Source: Dehalococcoidia bacterium
Lineage (GTDB): Bacteria; Chloroflexota; Dehalococcoidia; Dehalococcoidales; UBA1222
DNA: 24,991 bases
NCBI GenBank assembly: GCA_009779655.1
Contig: WRDV01000004.1
Span: 1-24,991 of the forward strand
Direction of reading: 5' to 3'
In this document: one piece after another, positions 1 through 5,426 of the stretch
How positions within the stretch are numbered: position 1 is the first letter of the stretch
How the letters are laid out: each line of letters opens with the position of its first letter
The notes under the pieces: model-generated
What the model saw: only the letters and a program-made list of their open reading frames with translations
The model's database searches: none
What the model was told of the DNA's origin: nothing
Program-made: the position numbers and the translations under genes

Positions 1-115
1 CCTAGACATGCTCTTGAGCGGGAATTTGGCGCCAAAATTTAAATGGCGCTATTAGTCGTATATTCTTATTTTATATCTAAGTATTGAATAAAGCAAATCA
101 TACTAAGGAGGATTT

Positions 116-472
116 ATGGAACAGACATTGATAGAAAAGGCGCTGGAATTAAGACGAGCATACCGAGCCGCTTATGCGGGAGCTAAACGCAAGGGCGGGA
201 GTCGCCCGGTCAGTAGCGGAGGCTATCGAAATTTGCGGACTAGAGGAGGCACCGGCGTGAATAATATAAAAATCGCGAAAAGCAGAAAAGCAGACTTAAT
301 CCTGCAAGCCCTATTATCAGCCCGAACGGTAAGAGAGGCGGCGCTGACTATAAAGGTCTCCGAAAAGACAATTTACAACTATCTTCATGACCCTGAGTTT
401 GAGAGGCTCTACAATGCCCAAAGAGCGGACATCATTCGCGGCGTGGCTAATCCCACTTACGCGACAGCATGA
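116..472 (+). CDS. Phage-type helix-turn-helix protein (terminase small-subunit-like), N-terminal part
   Basis: The ORF reads 118 aa from ATG 116 (AAGGAGG just upstream) to TGA 472. A better start for the recognisable protein is GTG 257, preceded by GAGGAGG at 243-249 with 7-nt spacing, giving 71 aa. This part has a helix-turn-helix (AALTIKVSEKTIYNYL) followed by a DPEFERLYNAQRADIIRG segment, the arrangement seen in small phage HTH/terminase-small-subunit-like proteins. Residues encoded by 116-256 are Gly/Arg/Ser-rich and do not look like a natural domain; frame 3 across 153-260 reads more plausibly and ends in a GTGA overlap with the 257 start. The protein stops just where the family normally continues; the missing C-terminal half lies in the next ORF in the -1 frame. 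Seen: HTH, SD sites, split. Inferred: phage origin and DNA-binding role. Confidence 0.55.
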   Translation: MEQTLIEKALELRRAYRAAYAGAKRKGGSRPVSSGGYRNLRTRGGTGVNNIKIAKSRKADLILQALLSARTVREAALTIKVSEKTIYNYLHDPEFERLYNAQRADIIRGVANPTYATA

Positions 473-651
473 ACGAGGCTGTGTCCGTTACGGTAGAGAT
501 TATGAGGTGCGGGAAAAACAGGGCATCCGACCGTTTAGCGGCGGCTAGGACAATTCTTGAGTACGGCGACAAGTACATTGAAAGCAGCGATATATTAGAT
601 TTATTAAATAAAGGCGAAAAGGAGGCGGGCATTGGGCAAGGCGGCGTATAA
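469..651 (+). pseudogene. C-terminal half of the same HTH protein, displaced by a -1 frameshift
   Basis: This 60-aa ORF overlaps the end of the preceding HTH ORF by 4 nt. Reading its frame further upstream, back to the TAA at 448-450, gives SHLRDSMNEAVSVTV, which joins naturally to the IRGVAN end of the HTH part. The segment SDRLAAARTILEYGDKYIE resembles the C-terminal helix of phage HTH proteins of this kind (an 'aaRi.AA..iLe.g.k..E' pattern). The simplest reading is one ancestral gene of about 130 aa with a single-base indel near 449-456 (a CCC run lies there). A coupled ATGA start is the alternative, but nothing suggests that this fragment folds alone. No function is assigned beyond the parent protein. 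Confidence 0.5.
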
Positions 652-1051
652 AAAAAGAGCGGCTAGGCATATGGAGTTTACGGTTATGAGGGTCAAATCA
701 AAAACCCCATATAAAAAGCACCCGGACTTTGACTGGGTATTCGATTGTCTCAAGGATCTGCATAAAGAGGGGGTTGTATCAACTGAAACTATCGAGAAGA
801 TCCGCGCGGTTGAGCGGGCTATCGCTAAAAATGACTTTTCAGGGATAACCATTGACGCGAATAACGTCGGGGGCATCGACCCGTTTTCTTATACCTCAAA
901 GAGAGAACTATTTGCCGTTATATATTTAGGCCTCGACGAGGGCGAAGCCGCCGCCGGCGGTGGCTGGAGGGATATGTGCCTGAGCTGTTTTGCCCCCGAA
1001 TATACGGAACTGCTCGACCGTATTATTGAGAAGAGCCCCAAACAGGCATAA
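632..1051 (+). CDS. Unrecognised 139-aa protein of the mobile island
   Basis: Starts at TTG 632 with AAGGAGG about 8 nt upstream and overlaps the preceding ORF by 20 nt, so the two were probably translated as a unit. An internal ATG at 671 is possible but has no comparable ribosome site. The N-terminus is basic (KKRAARH, KSKTPYKKHPDFDWVFD); the middle has a helical KIRAVERAIAKNDF segment; the C-terminal half is acidic and has two Cys (CLSCF). No catalytic motif, signal peptide or membrane segment is visible. I do not recognise the family; neighbours suggest a phage or integrative element gene. Confidence 0.55.
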   Translation: MGKAAYKKRAARHMEFTVMRVKSKTPYKKHPDFDWVFDCLKDLHKEGVVSTETIEKIRAVERAIAKNDFSGITIDANNVGGIDPFSYTSKRELFAVIYLGLDEGEAAAGGGWRDMCLSCFAPEYTELLDRIIEKSPKQA

Positions 1052-1140
1052 GGGATAGTTATTCAGGGATATGCCGATAATTTCACGGTATGCGCGAAAA
1101 CAGAGGCTCTACAATCGAAATCTAGCCCGGAATACGTTAA

Positions 1141-1160
1141 GGCAAGGCAATTGCCTTGCC
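1141..1160. repeat. Perfect 20-bp palindrome
   Basis: GGCAAGGCAATTGCCTTGCC is its own reverse complement with no loop. It lies in the 281-bp gap between the 139-aa gene and hicA. No T-run follows on either side, so it is not a normal intrinsic terminator; a protein-binding site or cruciform-type element is more likely. Confidence 0.6.
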
Positions 1161-1284
1161 CGCGCTATGCCCTGTTAGCGGCATGAGCATAATTAACTTC
1201 ATTTTGGCAATCGCGGGGGCTAGTTGACCTCGGTTGTATGGTATTTTATCTGTAAGAGGAAATTTGAAAATGATGACAAAGGGC

Positions 1285-1313
1285 TTGACTCATACGCCCA
1301 TAAGGCGTATAAT
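1285..1313 (+). promoter_or_regulatory. hicAB promoter with embedded operator
   Basis: TTGACT (1285-1290) and TATAAT (1308-1313) are separated by 17 bp, a near-consensus sigma-70 promoter about 20 nt ahead of hicA. An inverted repeat, ATACGCC at 1292-1298 and GGCGTAT at 1304-1310, fills the spacer and overlaps the -10. HicB proteins with a DNA-binding C-terminus repress their own operon at such sites, so this is the probable autoregulatory operator. Confidence 0.75.
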
Positions 1314-1332
1314 ATAAGAGTAACGGGGCAAT

Positions 1333-1506
1333 ATGAAAACTACCGACTTAGTTAATATGCTATTAAAAAATGGTTGGACATTCAAGCGGCATGGCAGCAA
1401 CCATGATATTTACATAAAAGGATTTAAGCGCGAGTCAATACCATATGGCAGAAATATTGATGACGGGCTTGCGAAGGCAATCATCAGCCGTAATAATCTG
1501 AAGTAG
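1333..1506 (+). CDS. hicA: HicA-type mRNA interferase toxin
   Basis: A 57-aa protein from ATG 1333 to TAG 1506. It shows the HicA double-stranded-RNA-binding-like fold signature: an N-terminal helix with a 'LLKNGWTFKR' strand, then the HGSNHDIY motif with the conserved catalytic His, and a C-terminal helix (DDGLAKAIISR). HicA enzymes cleave mRNA and tmRNA and stop growth when free of HicB. The usual length is 55-85 aa, so this looks intact. It is first in the operon, with hicB starting 11 nt after its stop. The ribosome site is weak (ACGGGG). Confidence 0.85.
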   Translation: MKTTDLVNMLLKNGWTFKRHGSNHDIYIKGFKRESIPYGRNIDDGLAKAIISRNNLK

Positions 1507-1517
1507 AGGTGCATCAA

Positions 1518-1931
1518 ATGATAAAAGGTATAAAGGCAGCCTATCCGGTAGTACTAAGTCAGGGCGAAGAGAATGTTATTGTTTATGTGCCGGATTTTGA
1601 TATAAACACACAGGGAGATAATTTTGCTGATGCTATGGAAATGGCGCGCGATGCTATCGGCTTAGTTGGTATTGATATGGAAGATGATAACGAGCAATTA
1701 CCAAAACCGTCTATGTTAGCAGATGTCAAAAAAGGTAATTTAAGAGATATAGCTACTTTGGTTGATGTAGATTTCGCTGAATATCGCAGACAAAACGACT
1801 TGCGCTCGGTGAAGAAGAATTGCACTATTCCGGCATGGTTAAGCTATAAAGCTGAAGCTGCGGGCGTTAATTTTTCAAGCATCCTGCAAAACGCTCTAAA
1901 GAAAGAGTTGCAATTAACAGAGGCAAAGTAG
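1518..1931 (+). CDS. hicB: HicB-type antitoxin
   Basis: A 137-aa protein; ATG 1518 is chosen over in-frame GTG 1509 because AGAGGT (1505-1510) lies 7 nt upstream of the ATG. The N-terminal half has the HicB degenerate RNase-H-like fold pattern (YPVVLSQGEENVIVYVPDF, then an AMEMARDAIGL helix) and binds HicA. The C-terminal part (KKNCTIPAWLSYKAEAAGVNFSSILQ..., about residues 98-130) looks like a ribbon-helix-helix DNA-binding domain. This fits the inverted repeat in the promoter. The pair is a complete type II toxin-antitoxin module by sequence; activity is not shown. Confidence 0.88.
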   Translation: MIKGIKAAYPVVLSQGEENVIVYVPDFDINTQGDNFADAMEMARDAIGLVGIDMEDDNEQLPKPSMLADVKKGNLRDIATLVDVDFAEYRRQNDLRSVKKNCTIPAWLSYKAEAAGVNFSSILQNALKKELQLTEAK

Positions 1932-1940
1932 AGAGGTTAA

Positions 1941-1949
1941 TGGTATAGT
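1941..1949 (+). promoter_or_regulatory. Extended -10 element ahead of the Panacea gene
   Basis: TGGTATAGT at 1941-1949 fits an extended -10 (TGnTATAnT) about 30 nt upstream of the Panacea-type gene. No convincing -35 box is visible. It would give this pair its own transcript apart from hicAB. Confidence 0.35.
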
Positions 1950-1980
1950 ATAAGGGTGAATTATTGAGAGGAGGCAGATG

Positions 1981-2490
1981 ATGAGTAACGTTGTTTATGA
2001 TAAGACTAAAGCAATTGAGACTATATTGTACCTTGTCAATAGGGTATCAACCCCCTCTAAATACGTCCTCTGTAAAATGATTTACCTTGCGGATAAATTA
2101 AGTCTTGAGAGATACGGGCGGCTAATATTTGGTGAATCTTATGCTGCTATGCGGAATGGGGCAACCCCGTCTAATGCCTATAATTTAATTAATAAGAATA
2201 TAAAGTATCCCTGCGAAATTAAAGTAGATGGCAATAATGTAGTCGCTTTACGAGATGCAGACTTAGATTATCTAAGCGAGTCAGACATAGAGTGCCTTAA
2301 TCAAGTAATAGGGACATATGATAAAGCCGGCGCTAAAATGCGTAATGATGCGCATGACTCAGCGTGGGATGCAGCGTGGAGCAGCAGGGGTTCTTTGAAC
2401 AGCGTACCTATGCCTATAACTAGTATTGTGAATGCTCTACCTAATTCAGAAGAGTTGCTAGATTATTTAACAGTCTGCGGTGTCGGATAA
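1981..2490 (+). CDS. Panacea/SocA-domain antitoxin
   Basis: A 169-aa protein from ATG 1981, with AGAGGAGG at 1967-1974 spaced 6 nt; ATG 1978 is in frame but too close to that site. The N-terminal 100 residues match the Panacea (SocA, DUF4065) domain: AIETILYLVNR, KMIYLADKLSLERYGRLIFGESYAAMRNGATPS, then a C-terminal helical part. In known PanAT systems this domain neutralises very diverse partner toxins; SocA acts as a proteolytic adaptor for SocB. The downstream gene begins 2 nt after this stop, which strongly suggests a coupled antitoxin-toxin pair. Inference: antitoxin of the 2493 product. Confidence 0.8.
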   Translation: MSNVVYDKTKAIETILYLVNRVSTPSKYVLCKMIYLADKLSLERYGRLIFGESYAAMRNGATPSNAYNLINKNIKYPCEIKVDGNNVVALRDADLDYLSESDIECLNQVIGTYDKAGAKMRNDAHDSAWDAAWSSRGSLNSVPMPITSIVNALPNSEELLDYLTVCGVG

Positions 2491-2492
2491 GC

Positions 2493-3209
2493 ATGGTTGC
2501 TATTTGGCACATTTACCATGTAAGTATGTGCCAACACACAACACCGCGAAAAGATAAATACGTTGCTATTGTTTGCGCTAATCCTAATCCATATGGTTTT
2601 TTTATCAATTCAAAAATAAGCAAGTTTGCTCAATCAAATCCTGATTTGCTTAACGCTCAAGTAAAAATACTTGTTGATAAATATGGCTTTTTAGGGCATG
2701 ACTCTTATATTAACTGCGGCGAGTTGTATCCGTTTAAGGCCGGTGATCTGCACAGTGTGCAGAAGATTCAGAATAACACAAGAGCTGAAATAAAAAGAGC
2801 CGTATCAGAGTCTAGGCTAATTGCGCCTATACACAAGAAACTAATACTTGGCGAAAGTAGTCAAGTAGAGAGGTATAAAGAAAATGAGCCCCGCAAAGAG
2901 GGCTCATTATTCAATAACCTCCATTGGGGCGCCGATAGTCTCGAGTACCGCCTTATTAACCGCGCCTCTTATAAAGCCGTTTACCGTCTCGCCCTTTACC
3001 GCGGCGGCCTGCACTATGCGATCCCGGGATCCTTTCTTTGCCGCGAAAGTTATGTTCTGATAATTGGCTTTGATATATTTCGCGTTAGCTTTTTTGCGCG
3101 CGTCCGACATTGGTTTTTTATCCATACCTCCATTATAAGATATATTACACGTAATGTAAAATTATTCCTAAAAAGTGCTGAAAACCCATTGACAATACAT
3201 TACGCGTAA
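2493..3209 (+). CDS. Probable toxin partner of the Panacea antitoxin, with an anomalous C-terminal extension
   Basis: ATG 2493 lies 2 nt after the Panacea stop, so translation is probably coupled. Residues 1-121 look like a compact beta-rich domain (KYVAIVCANPNPYGFFINS, KYGFLGHDSYINCGELYPF, IKRAVSESRLIAP); the pattern recalls PemK/MazF-like or related small toxin folds, but I cannot assign a family with confidence. After about residue 121 (nt 2855) the reading frame runs on for about 117 residues through a terminator hairpin (2883-2908) and antisense to the whole RHH gene. That part is low quality and probably non-native. Stops exist just past 2855 in both other frames, so a lost stop or small indel is likely. 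Expected mature length is about 120-125 aa. Confidence 0.55.
   Translation: MVAIWHIYHVSMCQHTTPRKDKYVAIVCANPNPYGFFINSKISKFAQSNPDLLNAQVKILVDKYGFLGHDSYINCGELYPFKAGDLHSVQKIQNNTRAEIKRAVSESRLIAPIHKKLILGESSQVERYKENEPRKEGSLFNNLHWGADSLEYRLINRASYKAVYRLALYRGGLHYAIPGSFLCRESYVLIIGFDIFRVSFFARVRHWFFIHTSIIRYITRNVKLFLKSAENPLTIHYA
2883..2908 (-). terminator. Intrinsic terminator of the minus-strand RHH gene
   Basis: AATGAGCCC (2883-2891) pairs with GGGCTCATT (2900-2908) around an 8-nt loop. Read on the minus strand the hairpin is followed by TTTTCTTTAT, a good U-tract. It overlaps the stop codon of the RHH gene by 2 nt. On the plus strand there is no U-tract, so it should stop the toxin transcript less well. 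Confidence 0.75.
2907..3125 (-). CDS. Arc-type ribbon-helix-helix repressor
   Basis: 72 aa from ATG 3125, or 67 aa from ATG 3110 (MSDARKKANAKYIKANYQ), which matches the usual N-terminus of this group better. The basic N-terminal arm, a beta strand (YQNITFAAKKG) and two helices (RDRIVQAAAVKGE, TVNGFIRGAVNKAVLE) give the MetJ/Arc fold of antitoxin-like repressors. It is fully antisense to the C-terminal extension of the 2493 ORF; coding quality and its own terminator favour this strand. Its promoter has a 17-bp spacer filled with a palindrome that recurs in the facing promoter at 3189, so it most likely represses both. GGAGG sits directly before ATG 3125, too near for normal spacing. Confidence 0.75.
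   Translation of the reverse strand: MDKKPMSDARKKANAKYIKANYQNITFAAKKGSRDRIVQAAAVKGETVNGFIRGAVNKAVLETIGAPMEVIE
3132..3160 (-). promoter_or_regulatory. RHH gene promoter with operator copy 1
   Basis: On the minus strand TTTACA (3160-3155), a 17-bp spacer and TATAAT (3137-3132) precede the RHH start. The predicted +1 falls on the A of ATG 3125, so the message would be leaderless from that codon or have a 15-nt leader to ATG 3110. The imperfect palindrome centred at 3149/3150 (ATTACA-CGTAAT core) occupies the spacer and agrees with operator copy 2 at 17 of 20 positions. Confidence 0.65.
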
Positions 3210-3217
3210 TGTATAAT
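3189..3217 (+). promoter_or_regulatory. Consensus promoter with operator copy 2, driving the two small genes
   Basis: TTGACA (3189-3194), 17 bp, TATAAT (3212-3217): exact sigma-70 consensus. A perfect 20-bp palindrome, ATACATTACG then CGTAATGTAT (3195-3214), fills the spacer and overlaps the -10. Its centre is 55 bp from the centre of operator copy 1, about five helical turns. A strong promoter under tight RHH repression is the natural reading. Confidence 0.8.
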
Positions 3218-3246
3218 ACTAAATAATATATCTTAGGAGGCAAACA

Positions 3247-3417
3247 ATGGTCAAATCGGTTATAGGCAAGACTCGGTCAAAGGCGGCGCGGCCCGCAAAA
3301 GTGGAACAGTACGGCAATGTTACGGTCACAAAGCAAAACGGGATAATAACGCTCACCTTCCCGAATTCTAGGGTTATTGCCGAATGCCCGAAGGAGTATG
3401 CGTCATTATGGAGGTAA
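3247..3417 (+). CDS. Unrecognised 56-aa basic protein under RHH control
   Basis: ATG 3247 with TTAGGAGG about 7 nt upstream, ending at TAA 3417. The first 20 residues are Lys/Arg/Ala-rich (GKTRSKAARPAK); the rest alternates hydrophobic and polar residues in three likely strands (YGNVTVTKQNGIITLTFPNSRVIA). It begins about 30 nt after a consensus promoter and is followed 2 nt later by the next gene. I do not recognise it. A small DNA- or RNA-binding protein or a toxin would fit the context, but this is speculation. Confidence 0.6.
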   Translation: MVKSVIGKTRSKAARPAKVEQYGNVTVTKQNGIITLTFPNSRVIAECPKEYASLWR

Positions 3418-3419
3418 CG

Positions 3420-3698
3420 ATGAAACCCGGGCGGCACGTAATCAGGGGCTTAAGTACAGTCGACTTATCGGACGCTATCGATCGCGCGCAGGAAAACAAC
3501 GAAAGAATAGCGCTGTTGCTATGGGATTTTCTGTCTGCCATCGGGCTCGATAAGTCCAGCGAGTCGGACTCGTCGCCGTTCTCATCCCACGAAGAAATGT
3601 ATCGCCGCATTGCAATCGCCCAAGATTATATATTCAAGACAAGGGAAGAGCTCGAGCTCGCGGAGGAAGAATTGGAAAAGCTATATGAGCGGGGCTAG
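3420..3698 (+). CDS. Unrecognised 92-aa helical protein, second gene of the RHH-controlled unit
   Basis: The open frame extends to ATG 3384, but GGAGGT at 3410-3415 places the likely start at ATG 3420, just after the stop of the 56-aa gene. The product is acidic and mostly helical: LSDAIDRAQENNERIALLLWDFL, then MYRRIAIAQDYIFKTREELELAEEELEKLYERG, whose end has the charge pattern of a coiled coil. No catalytic motif is seen. It may pair with the 56-aa protein, since the genes share one transcript, but no family is recognised. Confidence 0.55.
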   Translation: MKPGRHVIRGLSTVDLSDAIDRAQENNERIALLLWDFLSAIGLDKSSESDSSPFSSHEEMYRRIAIAQDYIFKTREELELAEEELEKLYERG

Positions 3699-3786
3699 CG
3701 CAATACCCGGCGCTAAGGCGGGCGGGCCGTTAGAACCGCCCGGGCGCATTGTTCGCTAGAATACAACCGCCGAGGTAAACTAATAT

Positions 3787-3831
3787 TAACCCCCGGTCGC
3801 CTTGAGTAATTAGGCTATAACCCGGGGGTTA
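3787..3831 (+). terminator. Intrinsic terminator at the island end
   Basis: TAACCCCCGG (3787-3796) pairs with CCGGGGGTTA (3822-3831) as a 10-bp stem; an inner GCCT/AGGC stem closes the 25-nt loop. TTTCTTTG follows on the plus strand. It would end the transcript of the two RHH-controlled genes. Confidence 0.75.
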
Positions 3832-3870
3832 TTTCTTTGTAACACTATCAGGCATGAACCGACCGTCAAT

Positions 3871-3892
3871 ATTTGTTGCAAATTTGTTGCAA
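3871..3892. repeat. Tandem 11-bp direct repeat with GTTGCA core
   Basis: ATTTGTTGCAA is repeated twice head to tail (3871-3881, 3882-3892). Inverted TGCAAC copies follow at 3930-3935 and 3982-3987. Grouped direct and inverted short repeats at an element boundary resemble integrase arm sites; no integrase gene is in the window. Confidence 0.55.
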
Positions 3893-3976
3893 ATCATGGT
3901 AAAACATGACGCAATATAACGCGTTATTATGCAACTAAGAGATGTTCAAAAACTCGCATTTAGGCACAAAAAGGGC

Positions 3977-3982
3977 TATAAT
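3977..3982 (+). promoter_or_regulatory. -10 element of tsaB-HAD
   Basis: TATAAT lies 57 nt before the ATG. With 17-bp spacing the -35 would be TCGCAT, a weak match. It is the first promoter-like signal on the core side of the boundary. Confidence 0.4.
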
Positions 3983-4039
3983 GCAACATTATGTAACGGT
4001 TCGTGGCACGTTCCGTAGATAAAAGGGATATCACTTGAA

Positions 4040-5389
4040 ATGTATCTGGCTATTGACACTTCCGGCAAAACCAGCGGCCTAGCACTAATTCAATCCGGCC
4101 GCGTTACGGCAGAATTGAATTGGCAATGCGAACGCAACCATGCTGTTGAGCTGCTGCCGCGCTTAGACGAGTTGCTAAGCGCGTGCCAACTGAATATTAC
4201 AAATATATGCGGAATCATCGTGGCATGCGGCCCGGGCAGCTTCAATGGACTGCGCGTAGGCCTTGGCACCGCAAAAGGACTAGCCTACGGATTAAAAGTT
4301 CCCATTGCCGGCATCAGCACTCTGGAGGCTGCCGCATACCAATTTGCAGACAGCAGGTTTCCAATATGCGCCATCTCACCAGCAGGACGCAACGAAATCT
4401 CCTGCGCCATTTACCAGCAACAAAATGAATGGCTTTGTTTGACGCCAGAACATATCACCGCCATCACAGTACTATGTGGGAATATAACACAGCCGTATAT
4501 TTTCGGCGGTGAAATCAATCCTGAAACAGAAGTAGTATTGCGGCGGCAGTTAGGTAATAACTACATGTTTTGCAAAGCAGCCTCCAGCCGCATAGCGGCG
4601 CTGGCACTGTTAGGAGAGAAACGTTTTGCAGAGACCACAGCAGACACTGTAGCAACCATACAGCCATTATATCTGCGCCGCCCCCATGTCAGCCGGCCCA
4701 AGTCAAAAAGCGCCGGCGCTATAGCAAATCAGCATAATATCGCTATCATTTGGGATGTTGACGGCACCATTGCAGACACGGCAGAGCTGCATCTCCGCGC
4801 ATGGCACGCCGTATTTGCTAAACGCAGTATCAGCTTCGGCCGCGAAAATTTTCGTAAAATCTTCGGTCTGCGCAACGACATGATAATTCAAAACTTCTTG
4901 GGAGAACCCGCCACAAAACAAGACATGCAAACCATCAGTGAAGAGAAAAACCGCGCTTATTATGATGACCTGCAGCAAAATAACGTATCCCCCATGCCGG
5001 GCTCCATCGCATTACTGGAAGAATTGCACAAGCACAGTATCCCTATGGCTGTAGCTTCCTCTGCGCCGCGCAAAAATATCGAGATAATTTTACGGAAACT
5101 TGGTATCTGCCACTTGTTTCAAGCTATAGTCAGCGGCGACGACGTAATATATGGCAAGCCCAGCCCCGAGATTTACCAAAAGGCCGCGGAGCAGCTCGGG
5201 GTTGAGGCACATCGCTGCATAGTCATTGAAGACGCTGTAGAAGGTATAGCAGGCGCCTGCTCCGCCGGCATGCGCTCAATAGGAGTAGCCGCAAATCATC
5301 CTCGGTTAAGCCTCCGAGCAGCCAACATCGTGGTTGACACGCTAAATCAAGTCAATATGCAAGACATTGAAAAGCTAATGCGAAACTGA
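4040..5389 (+). CDS. tsaB: TsaB (t6A tRNA modification) fused to a HAD-family phosphatase/phosphoglucomutase-like domain
   Basis: 449 aa. Residues 1-215 are TsaB: AIDTSGKTSGLAL at the start and the signature GPGSFNGLRVG (64-74) in the ASKHA-type fold. TsaB partners TsaD and TsaE to make N6-threonylcarbamoyladenosine at A37 of ANN-decoding tRNAs. After a basic linker (about 215-232) a complete HAD domain begins: DVDGT (239-243) with the nucleophile Asp, a DTAELHLRAWH cap motif as in beta-phosphoglucomutase relatives, SS at 340-341, GKPSPE (372-377) with the motif III Lys, and IEDAVEG (396-402). All four HAD motifs are intact. TsaB alone is usually 200-240 aa, so the extra domain is a real fusion and not a read-through, with no frame change at the junction. 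Substrate of the HAD part is unknown. Confidence 0.88.
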   Translation: MYLAIDTSGKTSGLALIQSGRVTAELNWQCERNHAVELLPRLDELLSACQLNITNICGIIVACGPGSFNGLRVGLGTAKGLAYGLKVPIAGISTLEAAAYQFADSRFPICAISPAGRNEISCAIYQQQNEWLCLTPEHITAITVLCGNITQPYIFGGEINPETEVVLRRQLGNNYMFCKAASSRIAALALLGEKRFAETTADTVATIQPLYLRRPHVSRPKSKSAGAIANQHNIAIIWDVDGTIADTAELHLRAWHAVFAKRSISFGRENFRKIFGLRNDMIIQNFLGEPATKQDMQTISEEKNRAYYDDLQQNNVSPMPGSIALLEELHKHSIPMAVASSAPRKNIEIILRKLGICHLFQAIVSGDDVIYGKPSPEIYQKAAEQLGVEAHRCIVIEDAVEGIAGACSAGMRSIGVAANHPRLSLRAANIVVDTLNQVNMQDIEKLMRN

Positions 5390-5426
5390 GATACTAACAA
5401 ACCGAAATAATTATGGAGGAAAGACG

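Larger units (their letters stand above)
3699..4039. other. Gene-free boundary between island and core
   Basis: No coding region is supported here. It holds a GC-rich hairpin (3719-3725 with 3736-3742), the terminator at 3787-3831, a tandem repeat with GTTGCA motifs (3871-3892), inverted TGCAAC copies at 3930 and 3982, a palindrome ATAACGCGTTAT at 3916-3927, and a TATAAT -10 for tsaB at 3977-3982. This mix suits the end of an integrated element. Confidence 0.5.

Noticed and set aside
451..456. Programmed -1 frameshifting in the HTH gene
   Set aside because: There is no canonical X XXY YYZ heptamer and no clear downstream structure; a plain indel is simpler.
1052..1332. Small ORFs between the 139-aa gene and hicA
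   Set aside because: Only very short frames (for example from ATG 1270) without a convincing ribosome site or protein-like content.
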